From contig NC_030826.1 of NCBI RefSeq assembly GCF_001704415.2, forward strand, positions 31,305,324-31,369,323: a DNA stretch of 64,000 nt. Reading direction: 5' to 3'. The stretch comes from Capra hircus. Taxonomy: Eukaryota > Chordata > Mammalia > Artiodactyla > Bovidae. The position numbers were made by a program, and so were the translations under genes. Under the pieces are notes generated by a model. It searched no databases. It had not been told where the DNA came from and saw only the letters and a program-made list of their open reading frames with translations. Positions 44,993 to 56,104 of the stretch are shown here, piece after piece (the stretch's first letter is position 1; each line of letters starts with the position of its first letter).

Positions 44993-45665
44993 ATAAACAT
45001 TCTACAAAGTTTAAAAAAAAATTCGATTGACCCCAAGTGACAGGATAAAAGGAACATAGAAGAATTTAAAAAAAAATGGAAGAAGCAGGAAAAAAATTTT
45101 AATAAAATTCAGATTAAACCCACTCATAACAATACCTACATTAAATGTAAATGGACTATGAAATCCAGTTAATAGGTATAAATTATCAGTTTAGATAAAA
45201 AGCAAGACTTAGTTCTGTACTGTCAGCAAGTGATGCATTTTAAATATTAAGGAACCAGACAGGTTAAACCAAAGAATAGAAAAAAGATGTAATATGCATA
45301 CATTAAGCCTAGGAGAGCTGGAGTGACAATACTAATGTCAAAGTGGATTTCAGATAGGGAGTATTACTGGGAATGTACAGGGACACTTAATCATCATAAG
45401 TAACATAAATCATCAGTTTGACCTTCTAACCCCCAATGCATGTAAATCTATGAACAGTTTTAATGTGGATTGTATTTCAATAAAGATGCTAAAATACATG
45501 TTTTAAAAACCTAGTAAGATTAAAAGATATACAAATTACAGTCAGAAATTTTAATATCCTTTCCATCAGCAGTGGCTAGGATAATCAGACAAAAAATCAG
45601 CAAAGAAAGATGAAGAAAATTGGAACTTGTTCTAACTGACAATTTAGAAGCACTGTATGTAACAA

Positions 45666-45885
45666 TGGGGCATCCCAGGTGGCAGAGCGGTAGAGAATCC
45701 ACCTGCCAATCCAGGAGGCACCAGATATGTGGGTTCATCCCTGGGATGGGAAGGTTTCTTAGGGTAGAAAACAGCAGCGCGCCCCAGTATTCTTGCCTGG
45801 GAAGTCCCCCGGACAGAGGAGCCCAGTGGGCTACAGCCCATGGTGTCACAAAAAGTCGGATATGGCTGAACACAAAACACACACA
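45666..45885 (+). mobile_element. Bov-tA-type SINE
   Basis: Sense copy within the L1M. The TSD TATGYAACAA is at 45656-45665 and 45886-45895. Confidence 0.93.
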
Positions 45886-46297
45886 TATGCAACAACTCTT
45901 GATTCTGTTATTTTCAAATGCAAGTGGGATGCTTATGAAGAAGATAAGCTGTATGCTAGGCCATGAAGTAAATCTCAATAAATTTGAAAAGATTAGAATC
46001 TTGCAAATAAAATTTTATGATCCAAGTGGAATTAAATTAGAATCAGTAGCATTTAGGTACCAAGAAAAGTTTCAAACTACTTTGAAATTAAGCACACTTA
46101 CTTCTAAGTAATTCATGGATCACAGAAGAAATCACAAGATAAATCAGAAAACATTTCAAAGTAAATTACATTACAAACATGACATGTGTTTGTGGGACAC
46201 AGCTAAGGCAGTGTTTAAAGAGAACTAAATAGGTTAAAATATTCATATTAGAAGAGAAGCAAGATCTAAAACCATGAATCTAGTTCTGTCTTAAGAA

Positions 46298-46620
46298 ATT
46301 ACGGGAGCTTCCCTGATGGTCTCATTGTTGGAAATCCACTTGCCAGTGCAGAGATGTGCTTGATCCCTGGTCCGGGAAGATTCCACATGCCACGGATCAA
46401 CTGAGCCCATGCACCACAACTACTGAGCCCACACTCTCGAGCCCACAAGCCACAACTGCTGAAGCCCGTGTGCCTGGAGCCCATGCTCTGCAAAGAGGAG
46501 CCGCCACAGCGAGAAGCCCTTGCACTGCAGCGAAGAGTAGCCCCTGCTTGCTGCAGCTAGAGAACGTCTGCACACAGCAGCAAAGACCCTGTGCAACCAG
46601 AAATAAACGAAATAAACAAA
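46298..46620 (+). mobile_element. CHR-type SINE, long form
   Basis: GAGCTTCCCTGATGGTCTCA head and GAAGCCCGTGTGCCTGGAGC body, ending in an AATAAAC tail. The TSD TCTTAARAA is at 46289-46297 and 46621-46629. It lies inside the L1M. Confidence 0.9.
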
Positions 46621-46767
46621 TCTTAAAAAGAGAAACTGAAAAGGAGAACAAATTGCACCCTGAGTAAGTAGTAAGACTAAAATAATGAAGACAGAATTCA
46701 GTAAAGTAGAAAGAATACAGAAAATCAGCAAATACTTGGTTATTTGATACTTTCATATCACAAAGAC

Positions 46768-46917
46768 CCAGGTTTGATCCCTGGGTTGGGAAGATCCCCT
46801 GGAGACGTATTCTTGCCTGGAGAATCTCACCGACACAGGAACCTGGAGGTCTACGGTCCATGGGGCCACAAAAGAGTAGGACATGACTTAACAACTTTCA
46901 CTTTCACTTCATTTCCT
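46768..46917 (+). mobile_element. Bov-tA-type SINE, 5'-truncated
   Basis: It starts at CCAGGTTTGATCCC. The perfect 12-bp TSD TATCACAAAGAC is at 46756-46767 and 46918-46929, just where the L1M loses its polymerase part. Confidence 0.93.
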
Positions 46918-47087
46918 TATCACAAAGACATATGTAGAATTATTAATTTTAATAATTTAAAAGACACTCAAATGTAAAAATGGGCAAACGTCGTGAAGAA
47001 AACTTCACAAAAGAAGACATATAAGAGCATCAGGAAAATAAAAATTAAACCTGCAGTGTGATACCACTTCACATCCACTAGAATGGT

Positions 47088-47202
47088 GGTGCTGTTTAGT
47101 CACTAAGACATGTCCACCTCATGGACTGTAGCCCACCAGGCTCCTCTGTCCATGGGATTTCCCAGGCAGGAATACTGGAGTGGCTTGACATTTCCTTCTG
47201 CA
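47088..47202 (-). mobile_element. Bov SINE, truncated single unit
   Basis: Tail half only. The perfect 15-bp TSD ATCCACTAGAATGGT is at 47073-47087 and 47203-47217. Confidence 0.95.
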
Positions 47203-47419
47203 ATCCACTAGAATGGTTCATATTAAAATGACTGTCAACCACATACATTGGTGAAGAGGTGAAGCAACTTTTACTCTGATGCTTACTGGTGGGGTTAAAA
47301 TGATTAAAACTAGTTCAGAAAACATGTTTGAAGTCATGTATCTAACCTCTGACCTGGCAGTTTGACTCTGAGGTATTTACCCAAGAGATGTCAAAACATA
47401 TGTCCACAAAAAGACTTTA

Positions 47420-47775
47420 CCAGGTCAAGGAACTCTTTCCACATCTGCTGTTGGTATTGGGGGTTGATGGCTCACAGCTGCTCCCTCTCAAGAGACTTGT
47501 CCTCAGCTGATTGGTGCCATCTCATTCAAGAAATTATACCCCCGTACTCCAAGGGGTCAGCACAACTGATGACTGATACAGGGTACACAAGGCAGCCCTC
47601 TTGTCTCAAGGATAATCCAAGACTTGACCTAAGGCCTCATTCTTACTCTGCTTCCTCTGTCCCTTATAGGTTTCACCTTGAGAGCACCTGAAATAAATTA
47701 TCTCCACCAGAATCCAGGTATCAGGCTCTGCCTCTGGGACCTAACCTAGAATAGCAGGTCACAACTCCGAGAATT
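47420..47775 (+). repeat. Unclassified insertion in L1M with a poly(A) signal
   Basis: L1M sequence stops at about 47416 (CACAAAAAGACTT) and resumes at about 47780. The 355 bp between ends in AAATAAATTATC, then CAGGCTCTGCCTCTGGGACC, which recalls the 3' side of old LTRs. No TG...CA ends are clear, so the family is open. Confidence 0.45.
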
Positions 47776-47793
47776 TCTTGTATAAGAATGTTT

Positions 47794-47996
47794 TGTTTTT
47801 GTTGTTTAGTCACTAAGTTGTATCCAATTCTTTTGTGAACCCATGTACTGCAGCCCACCAGGCTCCTCTGTCAGTGGAATTTCCCAAGCAAGAATACTGA
47901 AGTGGGTTGCCATTTTCTTCTCCAGGCGATCTACCTGACCCAGGTATTGAACCCACTTCTCTTGTATTGGCAGGTGTTCTTTACCACTGAGCCACC
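47794..47996 (-). mobile_element. Bov-tA-type SINE
   Basis: Complemented copy in L1M. The TSD AATGTTT is at 47787-47793 and 47997-48003. Confidence 0.9.
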
Positions 47997-48374
47997 AATG
48001 TTTATAGAAGCTTTATTTGTATAAACCCCAAATTGGGAGGGGCAAAAACCTACACATGTCCACTGACTGCAGAATGGGTGAATAAACTGTGGTATATCTT
48101 ATTAAATAGAATTGAACTGAGTTCTATAGAAGACGATAGAGCAGACTTGAATGGAATGGAATTCTGCTTACAGAACTGAATATCACTCAGCCCTCAAAAC
48201 AAATGAACTACTGATACACACAACAGCGTGGATGATTCTCAGAGACAAAAACACTGCAACAAAGCAGGTTCATGGGACACAAGGTTAATCCACAGTCGGG
48301 AAGTGTATCAATTTAATGCCCCCAACGGAAAGCTGTTGGGATCATCTCAATAGTTTCCACATCTATTAGTGATT

Positions 48375-48551
48375 AAGATGCAGGATGCAGGATGCTTGGG
48401 GCTGGTGCACGGGGATGATCCAGAGGGATAATGTGGGGTGGGAAGTGGGAAGGGGGTTCATGTTTGGGAGCTCATGTACACCCGTGGCAGATTCATGTCA
48501 ATGTATGCCAAAACCAATACAGTATTGTAAAGTTAAATAAATTAAAAAAAA
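48375..48551 (+). mobile_element. L1_BT-like 3' end with A-tail
   Basis: GGCTGGTGCACGGGGATGAT, ACACCCGTGGCAGATTCATG and AACCAATACAGTATTGTAAA with an A10 run. A short sense L1 ORF2-like scrap (GACACAAGGTTAATCCACAG) precedes it at about 48270. Confidence 0.88.
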
Positions 48552-48612
48552 AATGCACTGGTAAAATAAGAAGAGATGATACTGAATTCTTTTCTCTCCT
48601 CCCTTCCAAATG

Positions 48613-48675
48613 AATATATATATATGTATGTATGTATACACACACACACACACACACACAAATATATATATATTT
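48613..48675. repeat. Compound microsatellite (AT)n(TGTA)n(CA)n(AT)n
   Basis: Uninterrupted CA run of about ten units between AT runs, lying between an L1 A-tail and the 3' end of a BovB. Likely length-polymorphic. Confidence 0.95.
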
Positions 48676-49682
48676 CAGTTCAGTTCGGTTCAGTCCCTCA
48701 GTCATGTCCGACTCTTTGCAACCCCATGAATTGTAGCACGCCAGGCCTCCCTGTCCATCACCAACTCTCGGAGTTCACTCAGACTCATGCCCATCGAGTC
48801 AGTGATGCCATCCAGCCATCTCATCCTCTGTCATCCCCTGCTCCTCCTGCTCCCAATCCCTCCCAGCATCACAGTCTTTTCCAATGAATCAACTCTTCGC
48901 ATGAGGTGGCCAAAAGTACTGGAGTTTCAGCTTTAGCATCATTCCTTCCAAAGAAATCCCAGGGCTGATCTCCTTCAGAATGGACTGGTTGGATCTCCTT
49001 GAAGTCCAAGGGACTCTCAAGAGTCTTCTCCAACACCACAGTTCAAAAGCACCAATTCTTCGGCGCTCAGCCTTCTTCACAGTCCAACTCTCACATCCAT
49101 ATATGACCACAGGAAAACCCATAGCCTTGACTAGACGGACCTTAGTCGGCAAAGTAATGTCTCTGCTTTTGAATATGCTATCTAGGTTGGTCATAACTTT
49201 TCTTCCAAGGAGCAAGTGTCTTTTAATTTCATGGCTGCCGTCACCATCTGCAGTGATTTTGGAGCCCAGGAAAATAAAGTCTGACGCTGTTTCCGCTGTT
49301 TCCCCATCTATTTCCCATGAAGTGGTGGGACCGGATGCCATGATCTTCGTTTTCTGAATGTTGAGCTTTAAGCCAACTTTTTCACTCTCCTCTTTCACTT
49401 TCATCAAGAGGCTTTTTAGTTCCTCTTCTTTTTCCGCCATAAGGGTGGTGTCATCTGCATATCTGAGGTGATTGATATTTCTCCCAGCAATCTTGATTCC
49501 AGCTTGTGCATCTTCCAGCTCAGCGTTTCTCATGATGTACTCTGCATATAAGTTAAATAAGCAGAGTGACAATATATAGCCTTGACGCACTCCTTTTCCT
49601 ATTTGGAACCAGTCTGTTATTCCATGTCCAGTTCTAACTGTTGCTTCCTGACCTGCATACAGATTTCTCAAGAGGCAGGTCA
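48676..49682 (-). mobile_element. BovB LINE, 5'-truncated, complemented, 1.0 kb
   Basis: From CAGTTCAGTTCGGTTCAGTC (element 3' end) to GAGGCAGGTCA at the truncation. Close to the 12.5 kb copy. No clear TSD because the left flank is simple AT sequence. Confidence 0.95.
48889..49682 (-). pseudogene. BovB reverse transcriptase palm to C-terminus, long intact frame
   Basis: Read on the minus strand, the frame opens in flanking DNA (49725) and stays open through the GVRQGYILS segment, an intact YADD box (49450-49461), the thumb and the C-terminal part to 48889. Motif A and the endonuclease are absent because of truncation, so no functional protein results. Its openness suggests a younger copy. 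Confidence 0.92.
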
Positions 49683-49779
49683 CGTAGCATTGACCAAAAA
49701 CGTCATACCAGTTTTTCTGTAACATTGCGCTATATATACTATATATTATATAATTGTATTTGTGGTCTGGCTAAGTTTT

Positions 49780-50265
49780 CAGCTTTTTTTTTTTTTAATT
49801 GCCGTATAGTTGCTTGGTGGCTCAGTGGTAAAGAATCCACCTGCCAAAGAAGGAGATGCGGGTTTGATCCCTGGTTCAGGAAGATCCCCTGGAGAAGGGA
49901 ATGGCAACCCACTCCAGTAGCCTTGCCTGGAGAATCCCATGGACAGAGGAGCCTGGCAGGCTACAGTCCATGGGGTAGCAAAGAGTCGGCCGTGACTTGG
50001 TGACTAAACAGCAACAGTTGATTTACAATGCTGTTAGTTTCAGGTGTTTAGCATGGTGATTCGGTTCTACACATATTCCTTTTCAGATTCTTTTCCCTTC
50101 TAGGTTATTAAAAAATATTGAGCATAGTTCCCTGTGCTATACAATAAGTCCTTGCTCATTGTCTATTTTGTATAGTGTGTATATGTTAATCCCAACCTCC
50201 TAATTTATCCCTCCCCCACTCCTTTCCCCTTTGGTAACCATAGTTTGCTTTCAATGTTTCAATTT
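49780..50265 (-). mobile_element. L1 3' UTR (antisense), host of a Bov-tA
   Basis: T-run, ATTGCCGTATAGTTG, then after the SINE GTTGATTTACAATGCTGTTA, ATAGTTCCCTGTGCTATACA and CCCCTTTGGTAACCATAG. Confidence 0.9.
49814..50013 (+). mobile_element. Bov-tA-type SINE
   Basis: Sense copy missing the first few bases of the head (starts near TTGGTGGCTCAGTGG). It lies inside the L1. Confidence 0.92.
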
Positions 50266-50289
50266 TCTCTTGAGTAAATTTTCCTAATA

Positions 50290-51540
50290 TGTGCGATTTT
50301 TTTTCACACATCTGCTTCACTAAGCTTTAATTTTTTATTTTTTTTTAGTATGAGTGCTTCACTTCCTAAATCAATTATTTTAACCTTCTTTCCAGTATAT
50401 TACCCATTTAATTTAGATGGTAATATTTAAATTTTTGTCTACATTTTTTCTATTATTACATCCTTTCTTACTAATAATTACTCTCTTTTTGGGGGAATTT
50501 TGGTTGGAATAAGCAGAACTTTACCAATTTTATTTACTTTTTTTACCATCCTTAATTATTGATTTCATTTTCTTTTTAAATATAATTTTTTTCAGCTTTT
50601 ATATTCAATAATTTTTTCTCTTGCATTTTGTAGCTTCATTGCCCAATTTCCATCTTATTAACTTGATCATTTAATTTAGTTTTCCTTATTCTTTCTTGAA
50701 ATGAAAGCATTTAATCTATGATTTACCTCTGACTATGGTTTTCACAAAATTTTGAGGTTTTATAAGTAATGGTCTCTGTTTTATTTTCGCTCAAAAGTTC
50801 TCTCAGTGAATTCTTCCTATCCTCTTTGCACAATATCTATAGGACAATATTAGCTTCATTTCCCCCATTTCTAAGTATTTAAGATTTTGTTGTTATTGCT
50901 ACATTTTGTCAATTTCAAGTTTTATTGCATTGTAACCACATAAGATAGCCCTTACATTCTTTTCCTTTTAGAAATCTTCGAAGGTTTTTGCATTGTAGAT
51001 TTTGATCAATTTTTAAATTCCCCCCAGGGATTTGTAAAGAATATGTATTCTCTGTTGGTTAAAAAATTTGACATATCTAGTAAATCAACCTTATTTCTTT
51101 TATTATCCAATTATGCATGTTATGTCTACTTGACCAAATCTGGTGTGTTAGAATCATCAATGTTCATATTTCTGTTAATGCTGTTTCCACTTATGAGAAT
51201 TTTTACTCTATATATTGTGAAGATAGTTCATTTGACAGATAAAGTTTCATGCAATTATATCTTTATTGAGGTTGGGAATTATTATCAAGCTGAAATGAGT
51301 TATTTCCTCTTTAACACATTTTGCCCTGTATTTAATGCTAATGGTAATGTTGTCACTTTGTTTTCTTTTTTGCTCGAACTTACCTAATATGTACGTTTAT
51401 ATAACCATGCATATTATATTACCATTAGCATTAAACGTATATATACATATATATGTGAGTGTGCATGTATATAACTTTTTTCTGTGAATTTGCTTTGGGT
51501 ATATGTTTCTTACATTCATCACATAGCTGAAATTCTTAAA
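50290..51540 (-). mobile_element. Old L1M coding-region fragment (antisense)
   Basis: CACAAAATTTTGAGGTTTT, AAGTTTTATTGCATTGTAAC and AAAGAATATGTATTCTCTG fall in the complemented L1 order. Highly decayed, T-rich. Confidence 0.6.
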
Positions 51541-52002
51541 TATGATTATGGTTTTAAAAATGTTTTGAAATAATTTTAGATTAACAGAAGATTCAAAGAG
51601 GTCACAGAGAGTTCCTATTCATTCTTTACCCAGCTTCCGCTAATCTTACCATCTTAAATAACCATGGTTGGCACAGCACTATTAACTAAAGTAATACTTA
51701 ATCAGGGTCCCACCAGTTCTCCCACGAATGTTCTGTCTTGTTTCTGGATCTCATCCAGGACACTTAGTTGTCCTGTTTCCTTGGTCTCCCCAATCTGTGA
51801 CCATTTCCTCATCTTTCTTTGTTTTTTCATATCAGCACTTTCGAAGAACACTCCTCAGGTACTTTGTGGAATTTTCCTCAGTTTAGGTTTGTCTCATGTT
51901 TTCTGATGATGACATTGAGCTTACAGATTTTGTGGGGATAATATTATGGAGATGGTGTCTACTCATCACATGTGATTCAGAAAGTACATGGTATCAATGT
52001 GA

Positions 52003-52207
52003 CTTGTGACGTGAACGTCAGTCAGTCATGTCTGACTCTTTGTGACCCCATACATACTATAGTATACAGTCCATGGAGTTCTCCAGGCCAGAAGATTGGA
52101 GTAGGTAGCCTTTCCCTTCTCCAGGGGATCTTCCCAACCCAAGGATCAAACCCAGGTCTTCTGCATTGCAGGCAGATGCTTTACCAGCTGAGCCACAAGG
52201 GAAGCCC
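52003..52207 (-). mobile_element. Bov-tA-type SINE
   Basis: Complemented copy. The TSD TATCAATGTGA is at 51992-52002 and 52208-52218, inside L1M. Confidence 0.95.
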
Positions 52208-52631
52208 TATCAATGTGATTTAGTTGGTGATATTATACCTGCTAAAAAGGATGTCTGCCAGGTTCTGAACTAGAAATCATTAATTTCCCTTTGTATATGC
52301 TATTACTAGAAAGAGTCACTAAGTCCAGCTCAGATTCAGGGGGGAGGGAAATGAAGACTCATCTTTGAAGGTGGAGTCATCATTTGCAGGTATAAACTAA
52401 AGTCACTACAGTAAATAACAATAAAGTGAGAAGAACTTGGAGGTTATGTAAATATTCTATTTTTAAAAATTGCTTAAGGTTTCAATCACTAATTTTAGCA
52501 TTCATCAGTGGATCTTGCCCGCAGCAATTACTGTGGCATTCTGATTGTGATATTTTAATCCCCTCATTCCTTTTACGTTTATTAATTGGAATTCTTCTGT
52601 AAGGAATATTTGTTCCTTCTCCTCTAATTAT

Positions 52632-52715
52632 AGTGAGGGACAGGGAAGCCTGGTGTGCTGCAGTCCATGGGGTTGCAAAGAATCAGGCACGACTCAGTGG
52701 CTGAACAAAAACAAA
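52632..52715 (+). mobile_element. Very short BovB 3' terminal fragment
   Basis: AGGGACAGGGAAGCCTGG to GTGGCTGAACAAAAAC, 84 bp. The TSD CCTCTWATTAT is at 52621-52631 and 52716-52726. Confidence 0.9.
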
Positions 52716-52904
52716 CCTCTTATTATTCATTTATTCAATTGGCTCTTTATATCAGTATGGACTTGAGGATATTTTTGTTATTCTTCGGGTTATAACCCAA
52801 CACTAAATGCTCTCATTGTTTGTTTTGTTGTTCATCTTGTTCCAGCTTGGTCAATGGGCTCTCTTCTGGTTTAACTACCGTGTCTTTTTGACCTGCCTTA
52901 TCTA

Positions 52905-52957
52905 TCTATACATCCATCCATTCTTCCATCCTTCCATCCATCCATCCATCTATCTAT
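52905..52957. repeat. (TCCA)n/(TCTA)n tetranucleotide repeat
   Basis: CCATCCATCCATCCATCTAT-type run, read in complement as a GATG/GATA repeat. Confidence 0.9.
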
Positions 52958-53057
52958 TTGTACTTTATTGCTTTCTGGCACTATGTTACCCTCCAGGTTC
53001 ATCTTGTATTTCCCCTGTTTCAGCCTGAGAATCAGACCCCACCCTCCCCAACCTCTA

Positions 53058-53269
53058 TATGTACTTAGTTGCTCAGTCATGTCCAACTCTTTGAGACCCC
53101 ACAGACTGCAGCCTGCCAGGCTCCTCTGTCCATGGGGATTCTCCAGACAAGAATACTGGAGTGGGTTGCCATGCCCTCCTCCAGGGGATCTTCCCAATCC
53201 AGGAATAGAACCCAGGTCTCCTGCATTGCAGGTGGATTCTTTACCGATTGAGCCACCAGGGAAGCCCCT
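53058..53269 (-). mobile_element. Bov-tA-type SINE
   Basis: Complemented full copy ending TTGAGCCACCAGGGAAGCCC. No TSD found. Confidence 0.92.
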
Positions 53270-54089
53270 TATAATTACCAGGAAGATGGAAATCAAAGCT
53301 AGAATCAACTATTGCTCAAGCAGTTTTCAAGTGGTCCCTGAGGTACAGTTGTTCCTTTTGAAAACCTCGATGAATGCCAGAGAGCTAAATCTGGCCCTGC
53401 TGACGTCATCCAGCTGAGTTTACACAAACGGGAGCTGATAACCACAGCTAAAATTAGGGTAGCTGTGAACGACATTACTGATGTCAGACAGAGGCAGTAA
53501 GCAGTTCTTAATCTGAGGACGGGATGGAAAGCTGGGTGGTATTTTGGTCTCATTACAACAGCTGAGTCAATGTCGGTACAAAACGCTGGTTGGAAAGTGG
53601 TGGTGAGGCGGGCTCTTCTACCCCAGGCAGACACGGTGGAGACAGTGTGCTTCTAGGGGTTGACCAGGATAGCTTTGTGCTTGTGAGCCTGTGTGCCCCC
53701 CTCTGGCAATGCCAAACGCCTCCTACGTCTGAGCCTCCCTTACCTACTCCTGTTGGTCATCTTTGCTCACTACTCTCAGCGTCCTGGTCCTGATCCAGGA
53801 ACTCAGCGTGCACTATGAACTCTGGGTCTGAAAAGGAGAGTGATGCTGGCAGGAGATTACGACCAAGGCTGCTGGTTTCAATTCAGCTGTGTGTCACAGG
53901 GTTGTTCTAGAGCAGGAGTGAGTGGGTAAGAGATTTCATTGTGTACGCGATGGGACTTTGGATCCACAGCCTCCGAACAGGCAGGTCCTTCTCGGCTCCT
54001 CCAGTTTGGGGGAACTCAGATTCCTCAAAGCACATCTGGAAGCTTTTACTACATTTGTCTGTGACCCTGGTATGCACCCCTGCAGGAGA
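53270..54089. other. Repeat-poor stretch with a CRE palindrome
   Basis: No repeat family recognised. The minus frame 53305-53634 (109 codons) has no domain. It contains a perfect TGACGTCA. Confidence 0.4.
53401..53408. promoter_or_regulatory. Perfect cAMP-response-element consensus
   Basis: TGACGTCA, the CREB/ATF full palindrome, in unique-looking sequence. By itself it says little about function. No TSS is visible nearby. Confidence 0.3.
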
Positions 54090-54290
54090 CTGCTTTGCGA
54101 TCAGGAAGTCTAGGTTTGGGTCCTGGAGCTTCCTCTATGAGGTCTGAGAAGATTCTTCCATCTCTTCAGTGTAGAATAGGGACCATAACCCTGGTCTTAC
54201 CCCCATAAAGGGCTGTTCGGAGGCTCAAATGGGAGACAGAACGTGTGCATGTGTGTGGCACTCACCTGTCCTGACCATGGGACAGGATGG
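54090..54290 (+). repeat. MIR SINE
   Basis: AGTCTAGGTTTGGGTCCTGG, CTCTTCAGTGTAGAATAGGG and CGGAGGCTCAAATGGGAG in sense MIR order. Confidence 0.7.
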
Positions 54291-54534
54291 TGCCCGAGTT
54301 CAGGAAACAGCCACTGGGCTCTGACCACAGGATGAGGATCCCCACGTTGACCCCGGCAGGTGTGTACTTGGAAAGCTGCTTAATCACCATGCCTCAGTAT
54401 CCTAGGAAGGGAACACTGCCAGTCCTTGCCCTAAAGCCGTGTTGCAAAGTTAATGTATGTAAATCATATTTGTGTCTGGCATAGAGCAAGTGTAATTAAA
54501 CAGACCTTATTGACTGGTGCTATCATCTAGCCCT

Positions 54535-54750
54535 CAGGCTTCTCAGGTGGCTCAGTGGTAGAGTCGACCCGCCAATGCAGGAGATGCAGGAGACATGGGT
54601 TCGATCCCTGGGTCAGGAAGATCCCCTGGAGACTGAAATGGCAACCCACTCCAGTATTCTCACCTAGGAAACCCCATGGACGGAGGAGCCTGGTGGGCTG
54701 CCTTGGGGTCACAAAGGGTTGGAAGCGACTAAGCAACTGGGTGTGAGCAC
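54535..54750 (+). mobile_element. Bov-tA-type SINE
   Basis: Sense copy with a small GCAGGAGAT duplication. The TSD ATCATCYAGCCCT is at 54522-54534 and 54751-54763. Confidence 0.95.
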
Positions 54751-55009
54751 ATCATCCAGCCCTATAGGGTTCCTGCATCCATTGCACAACGTGAACTTTC
54801 AGAAAGGTCTTCCTCCTGGGTCTTTCCAGGCTAATCGGAAGAAAGCCACAAAGCCACCCTCTGACCACCCCCATGACATGTGTGCCTTCGTGGATCTTGC
54901 CTTATTTTCTGTTCAGTGCACCACACAGCTGGTTTGCAATCACAGTAGTGTTTTAAAACTGAAACGGGTATTTAAGCTCCCTCAGTCCAAATCCATCCTT
55001 TTGTAGAGA

Positions 55010-55115
55010 AGGAAATTGAGCTAGAAAGTTCAGACAACTTGACATAGAACAAAGTTGATACTGGAGCCAGGCCTTCTCACCCCAAGGCCAGTGTTCTTTC
55101 TACTAAACTTTGACA
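55010..55115 (-). repeat. MIR SINE (antisense)
   Basis: GAAGGAAATTGAGCTAGAAA, GATACTGGAGCCAGGCCTTC and CAGTGTTCTTTCTACTAAAC. Confidence 0.7.
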
Positions 55116-56104
55116 TGTTCCCATAAACTCACAGGATTATAATGCTCCTTAATCTAGAAAAGACTGGCCTGAACCCTGCTTCTCACAACTTGTGGAAAGT
55201 CCCTAGGAAGGACTTTTCTGAGAATTCCCTGAAAGCTTGGGTTCCTATTTCCTCTTGCGTCGGCTTTTTCTGTGAATGGCCTTTCCTTCTTGTATCACAC
55301 TGACCTTTTTTCATGGTGCACTGACCTCTTCAGGTTCATGTCACTTTAAATTCAGTTTTCAGTTTCCAAGTTCAAAAGTGAGGTCCCAGTTCCTGCATTT
55401 TCTCTTGCTCAGATTCTTCTCTTCTGTCTTTCAAAAGAGGCATTAAGAAACACAAAAACAAATTCTTCCCATTTTCTCATGCAGAGCAATTCAGCTCTCA
55501 GAAAGTTCAACCTCCTTTTGCCACTAAAGCTTAGAAGGTACCTCTTCTAAGGGCTTGGATTAAGCTTGTTCACCACCTCCTCAGTGTGTTGTGCAAAGTG
55601 GCTGCAGTGGCCCCCTCAATCACAACTGTCTCCTTAGCAGTTCCAGATCAAAGATTTTCTTGATAGTTCTGACAGAAAAGCACCAAGGAAGACTCTGATT
55701 GTCCTGACTCGCCTAGAGGAGAATTTATGGCCAGAGATGGGGTTTACTTTACCCAGACCTGTGATGGTGTGCTGTGGTGGACTTTTCACATCCTAGCCAT
55801 GTGAAAAGTGTTCCCTGTGGGGAAGAGGACTTCTGATACCAGAAGAGGTGGGGATGGTGTGCTTCTTCAAGCCGCATTGAAGCTAGAAGTCCTTGTCCTG
55901 GACCATTCTCCACACGGATGCTCAGGTAATCTTTCTGGCACACTGGTGTTCTGAATGTCTCTCAAATTCAACAACTTTCAAAGGTGTCCTGTTGCTTGGT
56001 GGATAAACCCGGGTTGAAGATAGTTCAGGGGAAGCACTCAAGATTGTCTATGAACTATCCCTAGTTTATCTTTAATTTTGAATTCCATATTGCTTCCTGC
56101 CCTC
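55116..56104. other. Unassigned stretch with a hairpin
   Basis: Mixed composition. 55620-55740 recalls an old interspersed repeat without a name. No coding signal. Confidence 0.35.
55781..55809. other. 11-bp perfect inverted repeat, 7-nt loop
   Basis: ACTTTTCACAT, seven-base loop, ATGTGAAAAGT. Confidence 0.65.

Larger units (their letters stand above)
43040..48245 (+). mobile_element. Ancient L1M, sense, internally deleted and riddled with SINEs
   Basis: Ordered landmarks include AAAATTCTGTATTTTTAAAA and GATGAAATAAAGACAGATG (about 44420), ACATTAAATGTAAATGGACT (ORF2 start, about 45140), TGCTAGGCCATGAAGTAAAT (about 45955) and GGAATTAAATTAGAATCAG (about 46028). The L1 3' region follows from about 46930 (AAATGGGCAAACGTCG-like, AACCTGCAGTGTGATACCAC). 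The reverse transcriptase middle is missing between about 46755 and 46930. 43040-44400 is assigned only by position. No long frame survives. Confidence 0.75.
51545..52895 (-). mobile_element. Old L1M 3' UTR (antisense), with two Bov insertions
   Basis: TTTTAGATTAACAGAAGATT, CATCCAGGACACTTAGTTG, ACTGTGGCATTCTGATTGTG and TATATCAGTATGGACTTGAG stay collinear with the complemented L1M 3' UTR across both inserts. Confidence 0.82.

Noticed and set aside
46397..46894. 165-codon minus-strand frame
   Set aside because: It is made of antisense CHR SINE, L1M and Bov-tA sequence.
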